Shown: piece after piece, positions 12,057 to 18,061 of the stretch
How the letters are laid out: each line of letters starts with the position of its first letter
How positions within the stretch are numbered: the first letter of the stretch is position 1
Source of the DNA: a virus
IMG/VR virus record: IMGVR_UViG_3300043427_001714
Location: 1-41,723 of that record
DNA: 41,723 nt
Strand: one strand, 5' to 3'
Position numbers and translations under genes: made by a program
The notes under the pieces: generated by a model
Told to the model about the DNA's origin: nothing
Databases searched by the model: none
What the model saw: the letters and a program-made list of their open reading frames with translations, nothing else

Positions 12057-12440
12057 ATGGTTGAAGATCAACCCCGTCGGCTTGAAGGGCAGCAGCTACT
12101 TGCTGCGTTGAAGCAGCTCGGCCCTGATGCAACACGATCTGATCAGGCGTATCACGCGGGCTATTACAGCGAAGCCGACGATGGCCGCATCCGGTATCAC
12201 TACGCGGCGTTGTACCAAGCGATCAGCGAAGCGACCGGCGTGATCCGCGATCGTCGTAGTGGTGTCGCCAACTGCCGGCGGCTGCCGTGGCAGACCACGG
12301 TGCTCACCACTGGCGCCTGCCTGGTGGGCCACCGGTATATGCAGGAGCTGGGGCTGGAGCCTGGTGATCAGGTGACGATCAAGCGCCGTGGCCGCAAGCT
12401 GGTGCTCGAACCGGCCGAGCCGTACGAGATCGCTGCCTAG
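12057..12440 (+). CDS. cyAbrB-like transcription regulator
   Basis: 127 aa from ATG at 12057; the longer open frame back to 11724 overlaps the membrane-HTH gene in another phase and is rejected. Two parts match the cyanobacterial AbrB plan: an N-terminal domain (LLAALKQLGPDATRSDQAYHAGYYSE, DGRIRYHYAALYQAISEATG) and a C-terminal swapped-hairpin DNA-binding domain (VLTTGACLVGHRYMQELGLE, PGDQVTIKRRGRKLVLEP). cyAbrB proteins are near-universal in cyanobacteria and tune carbon, nitrogen and stress genes. A phage copy could reprogramme the host or control lysogeny. Preceded by TCTAAGCT and followed by a strong terminator. Confidence 0.75.
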   Translation: MVEDQPRRLEGQQLLAALKQLGPDATRSDQAYHAGYYSEADDGRIRYHYAALYQAISEATGVIRDRRSGVANCRRLPWQTTVLTTGACLVGHRYMQELGLEPGDQVTIKRRGRKLVLEPAEPYEIAA

Positions 12441-12462
12441 GTTGCAGGGGGATGAGGATGGA

Positions 12463-12488
12463 GGCGGCAGGGGTGCCGCCTTTTTTTT
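12463..12488 (+). terminator. Rho-independent terminator
   Basis: GGCGGCA (12463-12469), loop GGGG, TGCCGCC (12474-12480), then eight T residues (12481-12488). This is the best canonical terminator in the window and ends the transcript carrying the cyAbrB-like gene. Confidence 0.92.
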
Positions 12489-12505
12489 GAATCAATGCGG
12501 GTTCC

Positions 12506-12541
12506 CGTCTTAGTCCAGACCGCGGATCGGTCTAAGGTGCG
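12506..12541 (+). promoter_or_regulatory. Operator/promoter of the probable repressor gene
   Basis: CGTCTTAGTCCAGACC (12506-12521) matches the 1066-1081 element position by position (GTCT-n-AGTC-n-AGACC). A second half-site CGGTCTAAGG follows at 12529-12538, right before the ATG at 12545. The leader would be extremely short. Because the element precedes the gene for an HTH protein, autoregulation is likely. Confidence 0.55.
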
Positions 12542-12544
12542 GTC

Positions 12545-13300
12545 ATGGAAGCCCACAACCACCCGCGCTTTGTCGAGGGTCGCAACCGCCTCGCACGCGT
12601 GGTCCGGTTGCTGCTGGCGGAAAACCAGCTGAGCCATAGCGATCTAGAAACCTTCTATCGCTGGGCTTGCCCCGACACCCCCACCTGGCTGAACAAGAGC
12701 CAGGTGAGCACGCTGCGCAACGCCAAGCTGCCGAAGCCCGGCCCGCAGCTGTTCGATGCCCTGTCGCAGATCAACCTACGGCTCGCCAAGCTGGCCGGCA
12801 GCAATGCCGATCTGGTGCAGGAGCTGGATGATCGCGGGCCACTGCCGCCGGACCTGAAGCACCTGGCCGGCACCGCCTTCTTCATGGTCAACCCCCAGAC
12901 CCAGCAGCCGATGGAAGTCGGTGATCTGTTCCGGCTGTACGTCGGCCGGCTGGAGATGAAGGACCAAGCCTGGGATGACCTGCCGGCGGTTTATACCGAC
13001 GATGAAGCTGCGCAGATCAGCTACCGGCTGGCGCTCTGGTTTCAGAAGACCGCTGCGGCCCAGGACCGTGTAGCCATGGAGTTCAGGCCGCAGTTCATCG
13101 AGGCGTATCCGTACGCAGCGGATGACCGGCGGCGGGAACGGCTATGGCGGGTGCTGATGGGCACCGAGACGCTGAACGCTAAGGAGCTGAGTGAAGAGCG
13201 GGAAGCGCTCCGCTTCACGGTAGGGAAGCTGGAGCGCGGCACAGCTCTTACGGTGCGGGAGTTTGATCGGTGGTGCCATGGGGCGTTGCCCCAACCTTGA
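12545..13300 (+). CDS. Probable phage repressor-type HTH protein
   Basis: 251 aa from ATG at 12545. The first 75 residues fit an HTH-containing domain (LARVVRLLLAENQLSHSDLETFYRW, then KSQVSTLRNAKLPKPGPQLFDAL), with helix spacing like Cro/CI-type readers, though longer than usual. The remainder is helical and charged (LFRLYVGRLEMKDQAWDD, RRRERLWRVLMGTETLNAKEL), ending in LTVREFDRWCHG. No Ser-Lys cleavage domain of LexA/CI type is visible. It is monocistronic, with the repeat operator in front of it, and lies between the integrase and the recombination genes, the usual place for a lysogeny repressor. Function inferred from context. Confidence 0.6.
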   Translation: MEAHNHPRFVEGRNRLARVVRLLLAENQLSHSDLETFYRWACPDTPTWLNKSQVSTLRNAKLPKPGPQLFDALSQINLRLAKLAGSNADLVQELDDRGPLPPDLKHLAGTAFFMVNPQTQQPMEVGDLFRLYVGRLEMKDQAWDDLPAVYTDDEAAQISYRLALWFQKTAAAQDRVAMEFRPQFIEAYPYAADDRRRERLWRVLMGTETLNAKELSEEREALRFTVGKLERGTALTVREFDRWCHGALPQP

Positions 13301-13421
13301 TCGAGTGCTGGCCGCGGCATTCCACGGTGATCTCGATATCGCTGCCGATGGCGTGACGCATAGCGATCAGCCGCTCGAAGAGCCGCTGGTGTTCAGCCTG
13401 TGATTCCACGATGATCCGCAT
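13248..13421 (-). CDS. Small antisense-overlapping protein
   Basis: 57 aa, ATG at 13421, TAA at 13250-13248. The sequence starts MRIIVESQAEHQRLFERLIA and continues MRHAIGSDIEITVECRGQHS, with a good alternation of helix and strand; the last 17 residues are antisense to the end of the repressor-type gene. It is the only minus-strand gene between the integrase and 18 kb, so it may be expressed in lysogeny, or its transcript may act as antisense RNA. No family recognised. Confidence 0.45.
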   Translation of the reverse strand: MRIIVESQAEHQRLFERLIAMRHAIGSDIEITVECRGQHSIKVGATPHGTTDQTPAP

Positions 13422-13452
13422 AAACGCTTAGCGCCGGGTTCCTTCAACGTAT

Positions 13453-13466
13453 GGCGCCGCGGCGCC
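13453..13466. repeat. 14-bp perfect palindrome
   Basis: GGCGCCGCGGCGCC reads identically on both strands and lies in the gene-free interval 13422-13547 between the minus-strand 57-aa gene and bet. It could be an operator or a bidirectional hairpin. Confidence 0.4.
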
Positions 13467-13498
13467 TTGGGCTTTAGCCACGACCAGAAGCGATCGTA

Positions 13499-13541
13499 TC
13501 TTAGACCAAGGCCGCCAAACCAGAAGATCGAGACTAAGATC
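13499..13541 (+). promoter_or_regulatory. Promoter/operator of the bet operon
   Basis: TCTTAGACCAAGGCC (13499-13513) resembles the TCTTAGAC element at 15720-15727 and the CTTAGTCCAGACC element at 12509-12521. GAGACTAAGATC (13530-13541) provides a reversed copy and a -10-like TAAGAT close before the ATG at 13548. The placement just upstream of the recombination genes suggests that this unit is controlled by the same protein as the other early units. Confidence 0.5.
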
Positions 13542-13547
13542 AGCGGC

Positions 13548-14489
13548 ATGGGTCGGGGCGGTCCCGGCCTGGCTTCTGCCATGTCTTCCATTCAGCGCCG
13601 CGGGCCTGGTGCCCAGGCCACACCTGTCCCTGGCCTGTCGCCAGAGGAATGGGATGTACTGCGTAACAGCGTTTGCAAGGGCTTCTCCGATACGGAGGCC
13701 AAGGTGTTCGGCTTCCGGTGCCAAGCGCTGGGGTTGAGCCCGCTGACCGGCCAGATCACTGCCTTCAAGCAGGGCGGTGGTGTGGTGCCGATCGTGACCA
13801 TCGACGGCTACCGCGCGATCGCAGCCAAGATCGATCCGGGGTATGTGGTCGAGATCGAATACCTCACCGCTGATGGGTGGGTCGATTGGATCCCAGAAGC
13901 GGAGCCGGCCAGTCAAGCCAGGGCGAAGGTCTGGCGCACTGGTGCGGAGCGTCCGGTCACCAAAGCCGTGAGCCGTAAGGAGTTCGCCGGCAACAGCGGC
14001 CCGTGGCGCTCAATGCCGCATCACATGCTGGCGAAGGTGGCTGAATCCCATGCCCTGCGGATGGCCTTCCCGCAGGGTCTTAGCGGCACCTACTCCGCTG
14101 ATGAGATGGCCAATCCGGTGCAGGCGGCAGAAGCACCTGCTGCGGCATTACCCAAGCCGGCCAGTACCGCTGCCACCGCCAGCAAGCAGCAGCTGGAGCA
14201 GCTGGCCACCGCCATGAACCGTGTATTGGGCGATATTGGCCGCGAAGCATTCCTGGCCAATATCACCGCCGCCTTCGGTGTGCAGACGCTGCAGCAGCTG
14301 CCGGCGGAGCATATCGACAACGTGCTGCGGAGCCTGGGCAATAAGGACCGTGTGGCGGCCTGGAACGAAGGGCTGGATGGTCACGGCAATCAGGTGGTGA
14401 GCGATGAGCGGATCGCTGAACTGCAGGCCTTGAGCCAGGCCGCTGCGGTGGAGGCGGAGTACATCGAGGAAGCGGAGGCCGCCGCATGA
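13548..14489 (+). CDS. bet: Bet-family single-strand annealing protein
   Basis: 313 aa from ATG at 13548; ATG at 13581 is also possible, while the frame upstream to 13467 runs through the operator and is rejected. The core matches lambda Bet: LRNSVCKGFSDTEAKVFGF, CQALGLSPLTGQITAFKQGG, VVPIVTIDGYRAIAAKIDPG, RKEFAGNSGPWRSMPHHML and HALRMAFPQGLSGTYSADEM. The C terminus (about 195-313) is an Ala/Gln-rich helical tail like that used to bind SSB and exonuclease partners. It anneals complementary single strands in phage recombination, presumably with the RecE-like exonuclease at 15990 and the phage SSB. Overlaps the next gene (ATGA). Confidence 0.88.
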   Translation: MGRGGPGLASAMSSIQRRGPGAQATPVPGLSPEEWDVLRNSVCKGFSDTEAKVFGFRCQALGLSPLTGQITAFKQGGGVVPIVTIDGYRAIAAKIDPGYVVEIEYLTADGWVDWIPEAEPASQARAKVWRTGAERPVTKAVSRKEFAGNSGPWRSMPHHMLAKVAESHALRMAFPQGLSGTYSADEMANPVQAAEAPAAALPKPASTAATASKQQLEQLATAMNRVLGDIGREAFLANITAAFGVQTLQQLPAEHIDNVLRSLGNKDRVAAWNEGLDGHGNQVVSDERIAELQALSQAAAVEAEYIEEAEAAA

Positions 14490-14737
14490 CCCGCTCCGTC
14501 AATGTGCTTTCCCCGGCCACGGCGCTGGGGTTGCTGGTGCAGCTGGAGCAGCGCTACAGCTTGCCGGGCTTCGTCTCCACCGATGCGTTGGTGGAGTTCT
14601 GGGGTGTCACCTCCAGCACCGTCTGCCGGCGGCTGGCGGCGATGGAAGTCCATGGCCATGCCTACGTGCGATCGACCAGCCCTAAGGGGTATTGGATCGA
14701 TCCGATCGTGCGCACCCATCCCGAACTGGAGGTGTGA
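14486..14737 (+). CDS. Small winged-helix DNA-binding protein
   Basis: 83 aa, start overlapping the bet stop by 4 bases. The segment FVSTDALVEFWGVTSSTVCRRLAAMEVHGHAYVRS is a helix-turn-helix with a wing-like tail, as in small phage regulators that recognise DNA through V-T-S-S-T-V-C-R-R. The N terminus (SPATALGLLVQLEQRY) is a helix likely used for dimerisation. It may modulate the recombination operon; no closer family recognised. Confidence 0.6.
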   Translation: MTRSVNVLSPATALGLLVQLEQRYSLPGFVSTDALVEFWGVTSSTVCRRLAAMEVHGHAYVRSTSPKGYWIDPIVRTHPELEV

Positions 14738-14738
14738 G

Positions 14739-15350
14739 ATGGGGAAGCGGGGATGGACACGGCATCTCTGGACGAAACGTGAGGAGGAGATGCTGTTCAG
14801 CCTGGCCGGCGACATGCCGTTCTCCAGGATCAAGCAGGTCTACGACAGCTGGTGCAATACCCACGGGCTGCCGATCCGCACCGATCGTGCGCTGCGCCGC
14901 CGGCTGGAGGACAACGGCTACAGCTTGCGCAGCGTCGGTGAATGGCTCACCACCGCCATGGTGGCGGAGCTGATCGGCACCAGCACGCTGGCGATTGCAC
15001 GGTGGTGCAACAACGGTTGGGTGACGGTGCATCGTGAAGGGCACCGGCGATACATCAGCCGCAAGAGCCTGCGGAAGCTGGCGCGGCAGCGGCCGATCCT
15101 CTTCAGCGGCGCCAACCGCGACAACCTCTTCCAGCTGCTGGAAGACGATGAGCTGGTGACCAGCATCCGGCAGCAGTACCCGACACGGGCCTGGGCGCAG
15201 CCGGTGAAGGTGCGCTGCATTCAAACCGGCAAGGTCTACCCCAGCATCAAGTCAGCCGCGCTGGCGGTGTACGTGACACCGCAGGCGATACGGCACGCCA
15301 TCAACCGCGGTTACCGCACCGCCGAATACAACTGGGAGCGTGTGGCATGA
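14739..15350 (+). CDS. NUMOD1-like multi-HTH DNA-binding protein without nuclease
   Basis: 203 aa from ATG at 14739. Three DNA-binding-like segments are visible: an N-terminal SANT/Myb-like helix set (WTKREEEMLFSLAGDMPFSRIKQVYD), a MerR/excisionase-like helix-turn-helix (MVAELIGTSTLAIARWCNNG, HRRYISRKSLRKLARQ), and at about 158-203 a module with the NUMOD1 pattern (VRCIQTGKVYPSIKSAALAV, AIRHAINRGYRTAEYNWERV). NUMOD1 modules normally accompany HNH or GIY-YIG homing nucleases, but no catalytic motif is present here, so it may be a domesticated targeting half or a regulator. Overlaps the next gene (ATGA). Confidence 0.65.
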   Translation: MGKRGWTRHLWTKREEEMLFSLAGDMPFSRIKQVYDSWCNTHGLPIRTDRALRRRLEDNGYSLRSVGEWLTTAMVAELIGTSTLAIARWCNNGWVTVHREGHRRYISRKSLRKLARQRPILFSGANRDNLFQLLEDDELVTSIRQQYPTRAWAQPVKVRCIQTGKVYPSIKSAALAVYVTPQAIRHAINRGYRTAEYNWERVA

Positions 15351-15676
15351 ATCGCCTGTCACCGATCGAAGCCCGGCGGCTCTGGTACAGCCTGCCCGGC
15401 GATGACGATCAACGGATCGTGGCGTTCGCCAATGCCATCGCTGATCGGCTGCATCGCGGGCCGCGGCCGCGGCAGCGGATCGCCTTAGACGCCCTTGACC
15501 TTGGCATGCTCTGGTACGGCGCCCTGCGGCGTGCCGGGTACGAGTACGTGGATGAGATCGCACCGCTGACGTACGCGGACCTGAAGACGATCAAGCACAT
15601 CGGCCACCACGGCGCGATGACGATCATGGCCAAGGTCCGGCGGGTGCTGTATCCGCCTGCACACGCCTGCCCTTAA
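15347..15676 (+). CDS. Helix-hairpin-helix protein resembling RNA polymerase alpha CTD
   Basis: 109 aa. Residues about 55-105 (ALDLGMLWYGALRRAGYEYV, DEIAPLTYADLKTIKHIGHH, GAMTIMAKVRRVL) follow the alpha-subunit C-terminal domain pattern: helix, R-A-G-x-x-x-V-x-E-I/L, L-T-x-x-D-L-x-x-I-x-x-I/L-G, then a basic helix. That domain binds UP elements and activators. The N-terminal half (SPIEARRLWYSLPGDDDQRI) is helical. A free alpha-CTD-like protein could bind promoter DNA or intercept transcription factors; a plain HhH DNA-binding protein is the conservative reading. Last gene of the bet unit. Confidence 0.55.
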   Translation: MNRLSPIEARRLWYSLPGDDDQRIVAFANAIADRLHRGPRPRQRIALDALDLGMLWYGALRRAGYEYVDEIAPLTYADLKTIKHIGHHGAMTIMAKVRRVLYPPAHACP

Positions 15677-15677
15677 G

Positions 15678-15727
15678 AGGTTGCGGTCTAAACCAAGACC
15701 GCTACGCTTTGGCCGTTGGTCTTAGAC
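15678..15727 (+). promoter_or_regulatory. Promoter with operator, start of the exonuclease-sigma unit
   Basis: AGGTTGCGGTCT, five bases, AAGACCG (15678-15701) duplicates the element at 1059-1082. A -35-like TTGCGG (15681-15686) and -10-like TACGCT (15703-15708) are 16 bp apart, enclosing the inverted repeat; TCTTAGAC (15720-15727) lies near the expected start point. The next start codon is at 15732. Two units with the same promoter-operator are likely switched together. Confidence 0.65.
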
Positions 15728-15731
15728 GACG

Positions 15732-15941
15732 ATGGCTGAGCCGTACCGGGTCGCTGCTGACGGGCGCCTCTTCTGGATCATTGATGGCCGCCGTTGCTGG
15801 ACAGAACCACCACCGCCTGACGTTCTTCCCCACCTGCTTGATGACCTCGATCCTCTCCAATCCGCGCCTGCAGCTGATTGCGGTCCTGACTTTGATCTTT
15901 GCCGCGATGGCCTACGCCGGCCCGGCCGAAACCGCCCATGA
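15732..15941 (+). CDS. Short protein following the 15.7-kb promoter
   Basis: 69 aa from ATG at 15732. The first 45 residues (MAEPYRVAADGRLFWIIDGR and onward, with WTEPPPPDVLPHLLDDLDP) look like a small globular protein of the kind seen in phage early regions; the last 25, which overlap the 15841 gene in another phase, are less protein-like. It is placed directly after the promoter-operator. No family recognised. Confidence 0.45.
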   Translation: MAEPYRVAADGRLFWIIDGRRCWTEPPPPDVLPHLLDDLDPLQSAPAADCGPDFDLCRDGLRRPGRNRP

Positions 15942-15993
15942 GCGTCTCTGCTTCAGCTACGCGCCAAACACCCTCACCTGCCGCCGCCTGTGA
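15841..15993 (+). CDS. 50-aa exported or membrane peptide
   Basis: ATG at 15841. The N terminus MTSILSNPRLQLIAVLTLIF plus AAMAYAGPAETA reads as a signal peptide (hydrophobic core, cleavage after AYA or AGPA) and leaves a mature peptide of about 30 residues with two cysteines (RLCFSYAPNTLTCRRL). It overlaps the exonuclease start by 4 bases (GTGA), supporting translation. A periplasmic disulfide-bonded mini-protein, or a single-pass membrane peptide if uncleaved. Confidence 0.5.
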   Translation: MTSILSNPRLQLIAVLTLIFAAMAYAGPAETAHERLCFSYAPNTLTCRRL

Positions 15994-16931
15994 TCCCTGA
16001 TCTTGAACAGCTTGAGGCGATCCCTCAGCTCATCACCTCCGGCGTCGTCCACTCCGCTTTACCCAGAAGTGGGTACGAGGCGATCAGCGGCTGGAATGCC
16101 AGCCTGCTCAAGGTGGCGATCACCCGCACGCCAGCCCATGCGTGGGCAGCGTTCCTTGATCCGCAGCGTCCGCCATCGAAGGACAGCCCGGCCTTCAGGA
16201 TCGGCACGCTGCTGCATCAGGCGATCCTCGAACCGGAGGAATGGCAGCGGATCGTTCCCTGCTCCAGCGGCGCCACCACCAAGGCCTTTGCTCAGGCGGC
16301 TAAGGATGCGGCGGCCGAAGGCAAGGCCATCGCCCAGGCCAGTGAGCATGAGCTGGCTGCAGCCATGGCCCAAGCGCTGGTGACCCATCCCGCACTTGGG
16401 ACACTCCTGGCCCATACGCCAGAACACCTGGCGCTCAATGAACTCACCCTCTGCTGGACCGATACCCACACCGGCCAGCCATGCCGCGGCCGGTTGGATG
16501 CGGTGCGGGTCACGGACTACGAAATCCAGATCCTCGACCTGAAGACCACCGCCGACGCTGGCCCGGCGGAGTTCGGCCGCTCGGCCGCCAAGTTCGGTTA
16601 CCTGCTCCAGGCGGCGTTTTATAGCGACGGGCTGTTCTACTGCGCTCGCAGCCTGGAGACGCTGCTGGGACTACCGGCCGGGAAGTTGATCGGTCGGCCG
16701 GTGGTGTTCGAGTTCGTCTGCGTCGAGAAGGAAGCGCCGCATCTGGTGGCCAGGTATCGCGTCACCACCGAGCAGATGGTGGCCGGCCGGCGGTTGTACC
16801 GCAAAGCGCTGGAGATGGTGAGCACCGCCGAAACGCTCGGCTGGTGGCCTGGTTACGACACGGCGCCGGTGCCGCTGGAGCTGCCGGCGTGGGCATGGAC
16901 CCAACTCGAAATCCTTGCAACGGAGGACTGA
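15990..16931 (+). CDS. RecE-like PD-(D/E)XK exonuclease
   Basis: 313 aa with a GTG start at 15990. The RecE/exonuclease VIII-type core is seen in LKVAITRTPAHAWAAFLDPQ, FRIGTLLHQAILEPEEW (the conserved His helix), CRGRLDAV and EIQILDLKTT (the D-x(n)-D-x-K metal-binding set), then AKFGYLLQAAFYSDGL and VVFEFVCVEKEAPH. These enzymes chew double-stranded ends to expose single strands for an annealase, here Bet at 13548. The pair is separated by three DNA-binding genes and a promoter, unlike the adjacent genes of lambda. A DUF3799-type name is equally possible. Confidence 0.8.
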   Translation: MIPDLEQLEAIPQLITSGVVHSALPRSGYEAISGWNASLLKVAITRTPAHAWAAFLDPQRPPSKDSPAFRIGTLLHQAILEPEEWQRIVPCSSGATTKAFAQAAKDAAAEGKAIAQASEHELAAAMAQALVTHPALGTLLAHTPEHLALNELTLCWTDTHTGQPCRGRLDAVRVTDYEIQILDLKTTADAGPAEFGRSAAKFGYLLQAAFYSDGLFYCARSLETLLGLPAGKLIGRPVVFEFVCVEKEAPHLVARYRVTTEQMVAGRRLYRKALEMVSTAETLGWWPGYDTAPVPLELPAWAWTQLEILATED

Positions 16932-17092
16932 TGGCTAAGCAACCCATCCACCTGCCCAACATCCGCCCTAGCCATAGCGGCGCCCGGCTGGTGCCGGTGC
17001 ATGACCTGCGCGACCTGCAGAAGCTGATGCTGCTGATGCTCGGCGTGCAGTTCGTCAGCCTGGCGTTTCAGGTGGCGAGTTATGGCCGCTGA
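16931..17092 (+). CDS. 53-aa small membrane protein
   Basis: ATG at 16931, one-base overlap with the exonuclease stop (TGATG). A polar N terminus (KQPIHLPNIRPSHSGARLVP) is followed by a hydrophobic C-terminal helix (LMLLMLGVQFVSLAFQVAS) that would span or lie along the membrane, ending YGR. The frame is open upstream to 16844 inside the exonuclease gene, but that part is out of phase with it and rejected. Function unknown. Confidence 0.6.
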   Translation: MAKQPIHLPNIRPSHSGARLVPVHDLRDLQKLMLLMLGVQFVSLAFQVASYGR

Positions 17093-17098
17093 TGCGCC

Positions 17099-18061
17099 AT
17101 GAGCCTGAGCTGGTGGCTCGATCAGATCGGTCGTATTCCGCTGCTCACCCCAGCGGAAGAGATCGAGCTTGGCAATCAGATCCAGGCCTGGCTCACGCAT
17201 CCTGATGGTCCTGATGCCTGCCCGCCGGGGCTGAAGCGTCGCGGCAGGCGGGCTAAGGATCGCTTCGTCAATGCCAATCTCCGGCTAGCGGTTTCCTACA
17301 TCTCCAACCACTGCCACCGCTTAGCGAAACGGCACAGCATCGAGGATCTGATCCAGGCTGCCAATGAAGGGCTGATCCGTGCCGTCGAGCGCTTCGACCC
17401 GACACGCGGCTATCGCTTCTCCACCTACGCCTATTGGTGGATCCGGCAGGCGGTGAACCGCTACTGCGACCTGCACGGCCGCACCGTGGCGATCCCTGGT
17501 AGCCATAGCCAGCACCTCGGCCGGCTGGGACCGATCACCCGCCGGCTGCAGCGTGAACTGAACCGCACGCCCACCAGGGCGGAACTGGCAGCAGAACTGG
17601 GCGTGAGCTTGCGGGTGCTGGAGCAGCTGCTGATCAATGCCAAGCCGATCGCCAGCTTGGACATGACGATCAGCGATGACGACAACCTCCAGCTGGTGGA
17701 TGTGATCGCCAGTTATGACCAGTCGCTAGAGGAGGCGGAAGAACAGCAGCAGCGGCTGAAGCAAGCGGAGCAGCTACGGAACCTGATCCGCTGCCTGCCG
17801 GTTACCGATCAACGGCTGCTCAGCATGGCGTGGGGATTGGACGGTGAGCAGATCCCCCATCGCCTGCTGGCGGCACAGGAGGGGATGAGCACACGGCAGT
17901 TGGAGCATCGGCTGGAGCTGCTCCATCGTCAGTTGCGCGAGATGACGGTGCAGCTGGTGTTGGTAGCGGTCGCACCGCAACCGGTGGATCCTCGCCCGAA
18001 ACGCTGCCGGCGGCGGCGTGAACAGGCTGATGGGCAGCTCACGCTCTTGGCGATTGCATGA
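17099..18061 (+). CDS. Sigma-70 family factor (group-2-like)
   Basis: 320 aa. Region 1.2 is WWLDQIGRIPLLTPAEEIEL; region 2 is well kept (AKDRFVNANLRLAVSYIS, SIEDLIQAANEGLIRAVERF, RGYRFSTYAYWWIRQAVNRY), including the aromatic -10-melting residues; region 3 is RTVAIPGSHSQHL plus RELNRTPTRAELAAELGV; region 4 (LIRCLPVTDQRLLSMAWGL, STRQLEHRLELLHRQL) is shorter and diverged in the -35-reading helix. It fits cyanobacterial group 2/3 sigma factors. A phage sigma would redirect host polymerase, most simply to the late promoter at 985-1115. The Arg-rich tail (PKRCRRRREQ) is unusual. Overlaps the next gene by 4 bases. Confidence 0.9.
   Translation: MSLSWWLDQIGRIPLLTPAEEIELGNQIQAWLTHPDGPDACPPGLKRRGRRAKDRFVNANLRLAVSYISNHCHRLAKRHSIEDLIQAANEGLIRAVERFDPTRGYRFSTYAYWWIRQAVNRYCDLHGRTVAIPGSHSQHLGRLGPITRRLQRELNRTPTRAELAAELGVSLRVLEQLLINAKPIASLDMTISDDDNLQLVDVIASYDQSLEEAEEQQQRLKQAEQLRNLIRCLPVTDQRLLSMAWGLDGEQIPHRLLAAQEGMSTRQLEHRLELLHRQLREMTVQLVLVAVAPQPVDPRPKRCRRRREQADGQLTLLAIA

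Noticed and set aside
11724-12440. 238-codon reading of the cyAbrB gene
   Set aside because: The N-terminal 110 codons overlap the membrane-HTH gene in another phase and have low-complexity composition; homology begins only after the ATG at 12057.
13815-13822. HIP1 octamer GCGATCGC, a marker of many cyanobacterial genomes
   Set aside because: I noticed only this one copy; many related GCGATCG variants occur but not an abundance that would diagnose the host.
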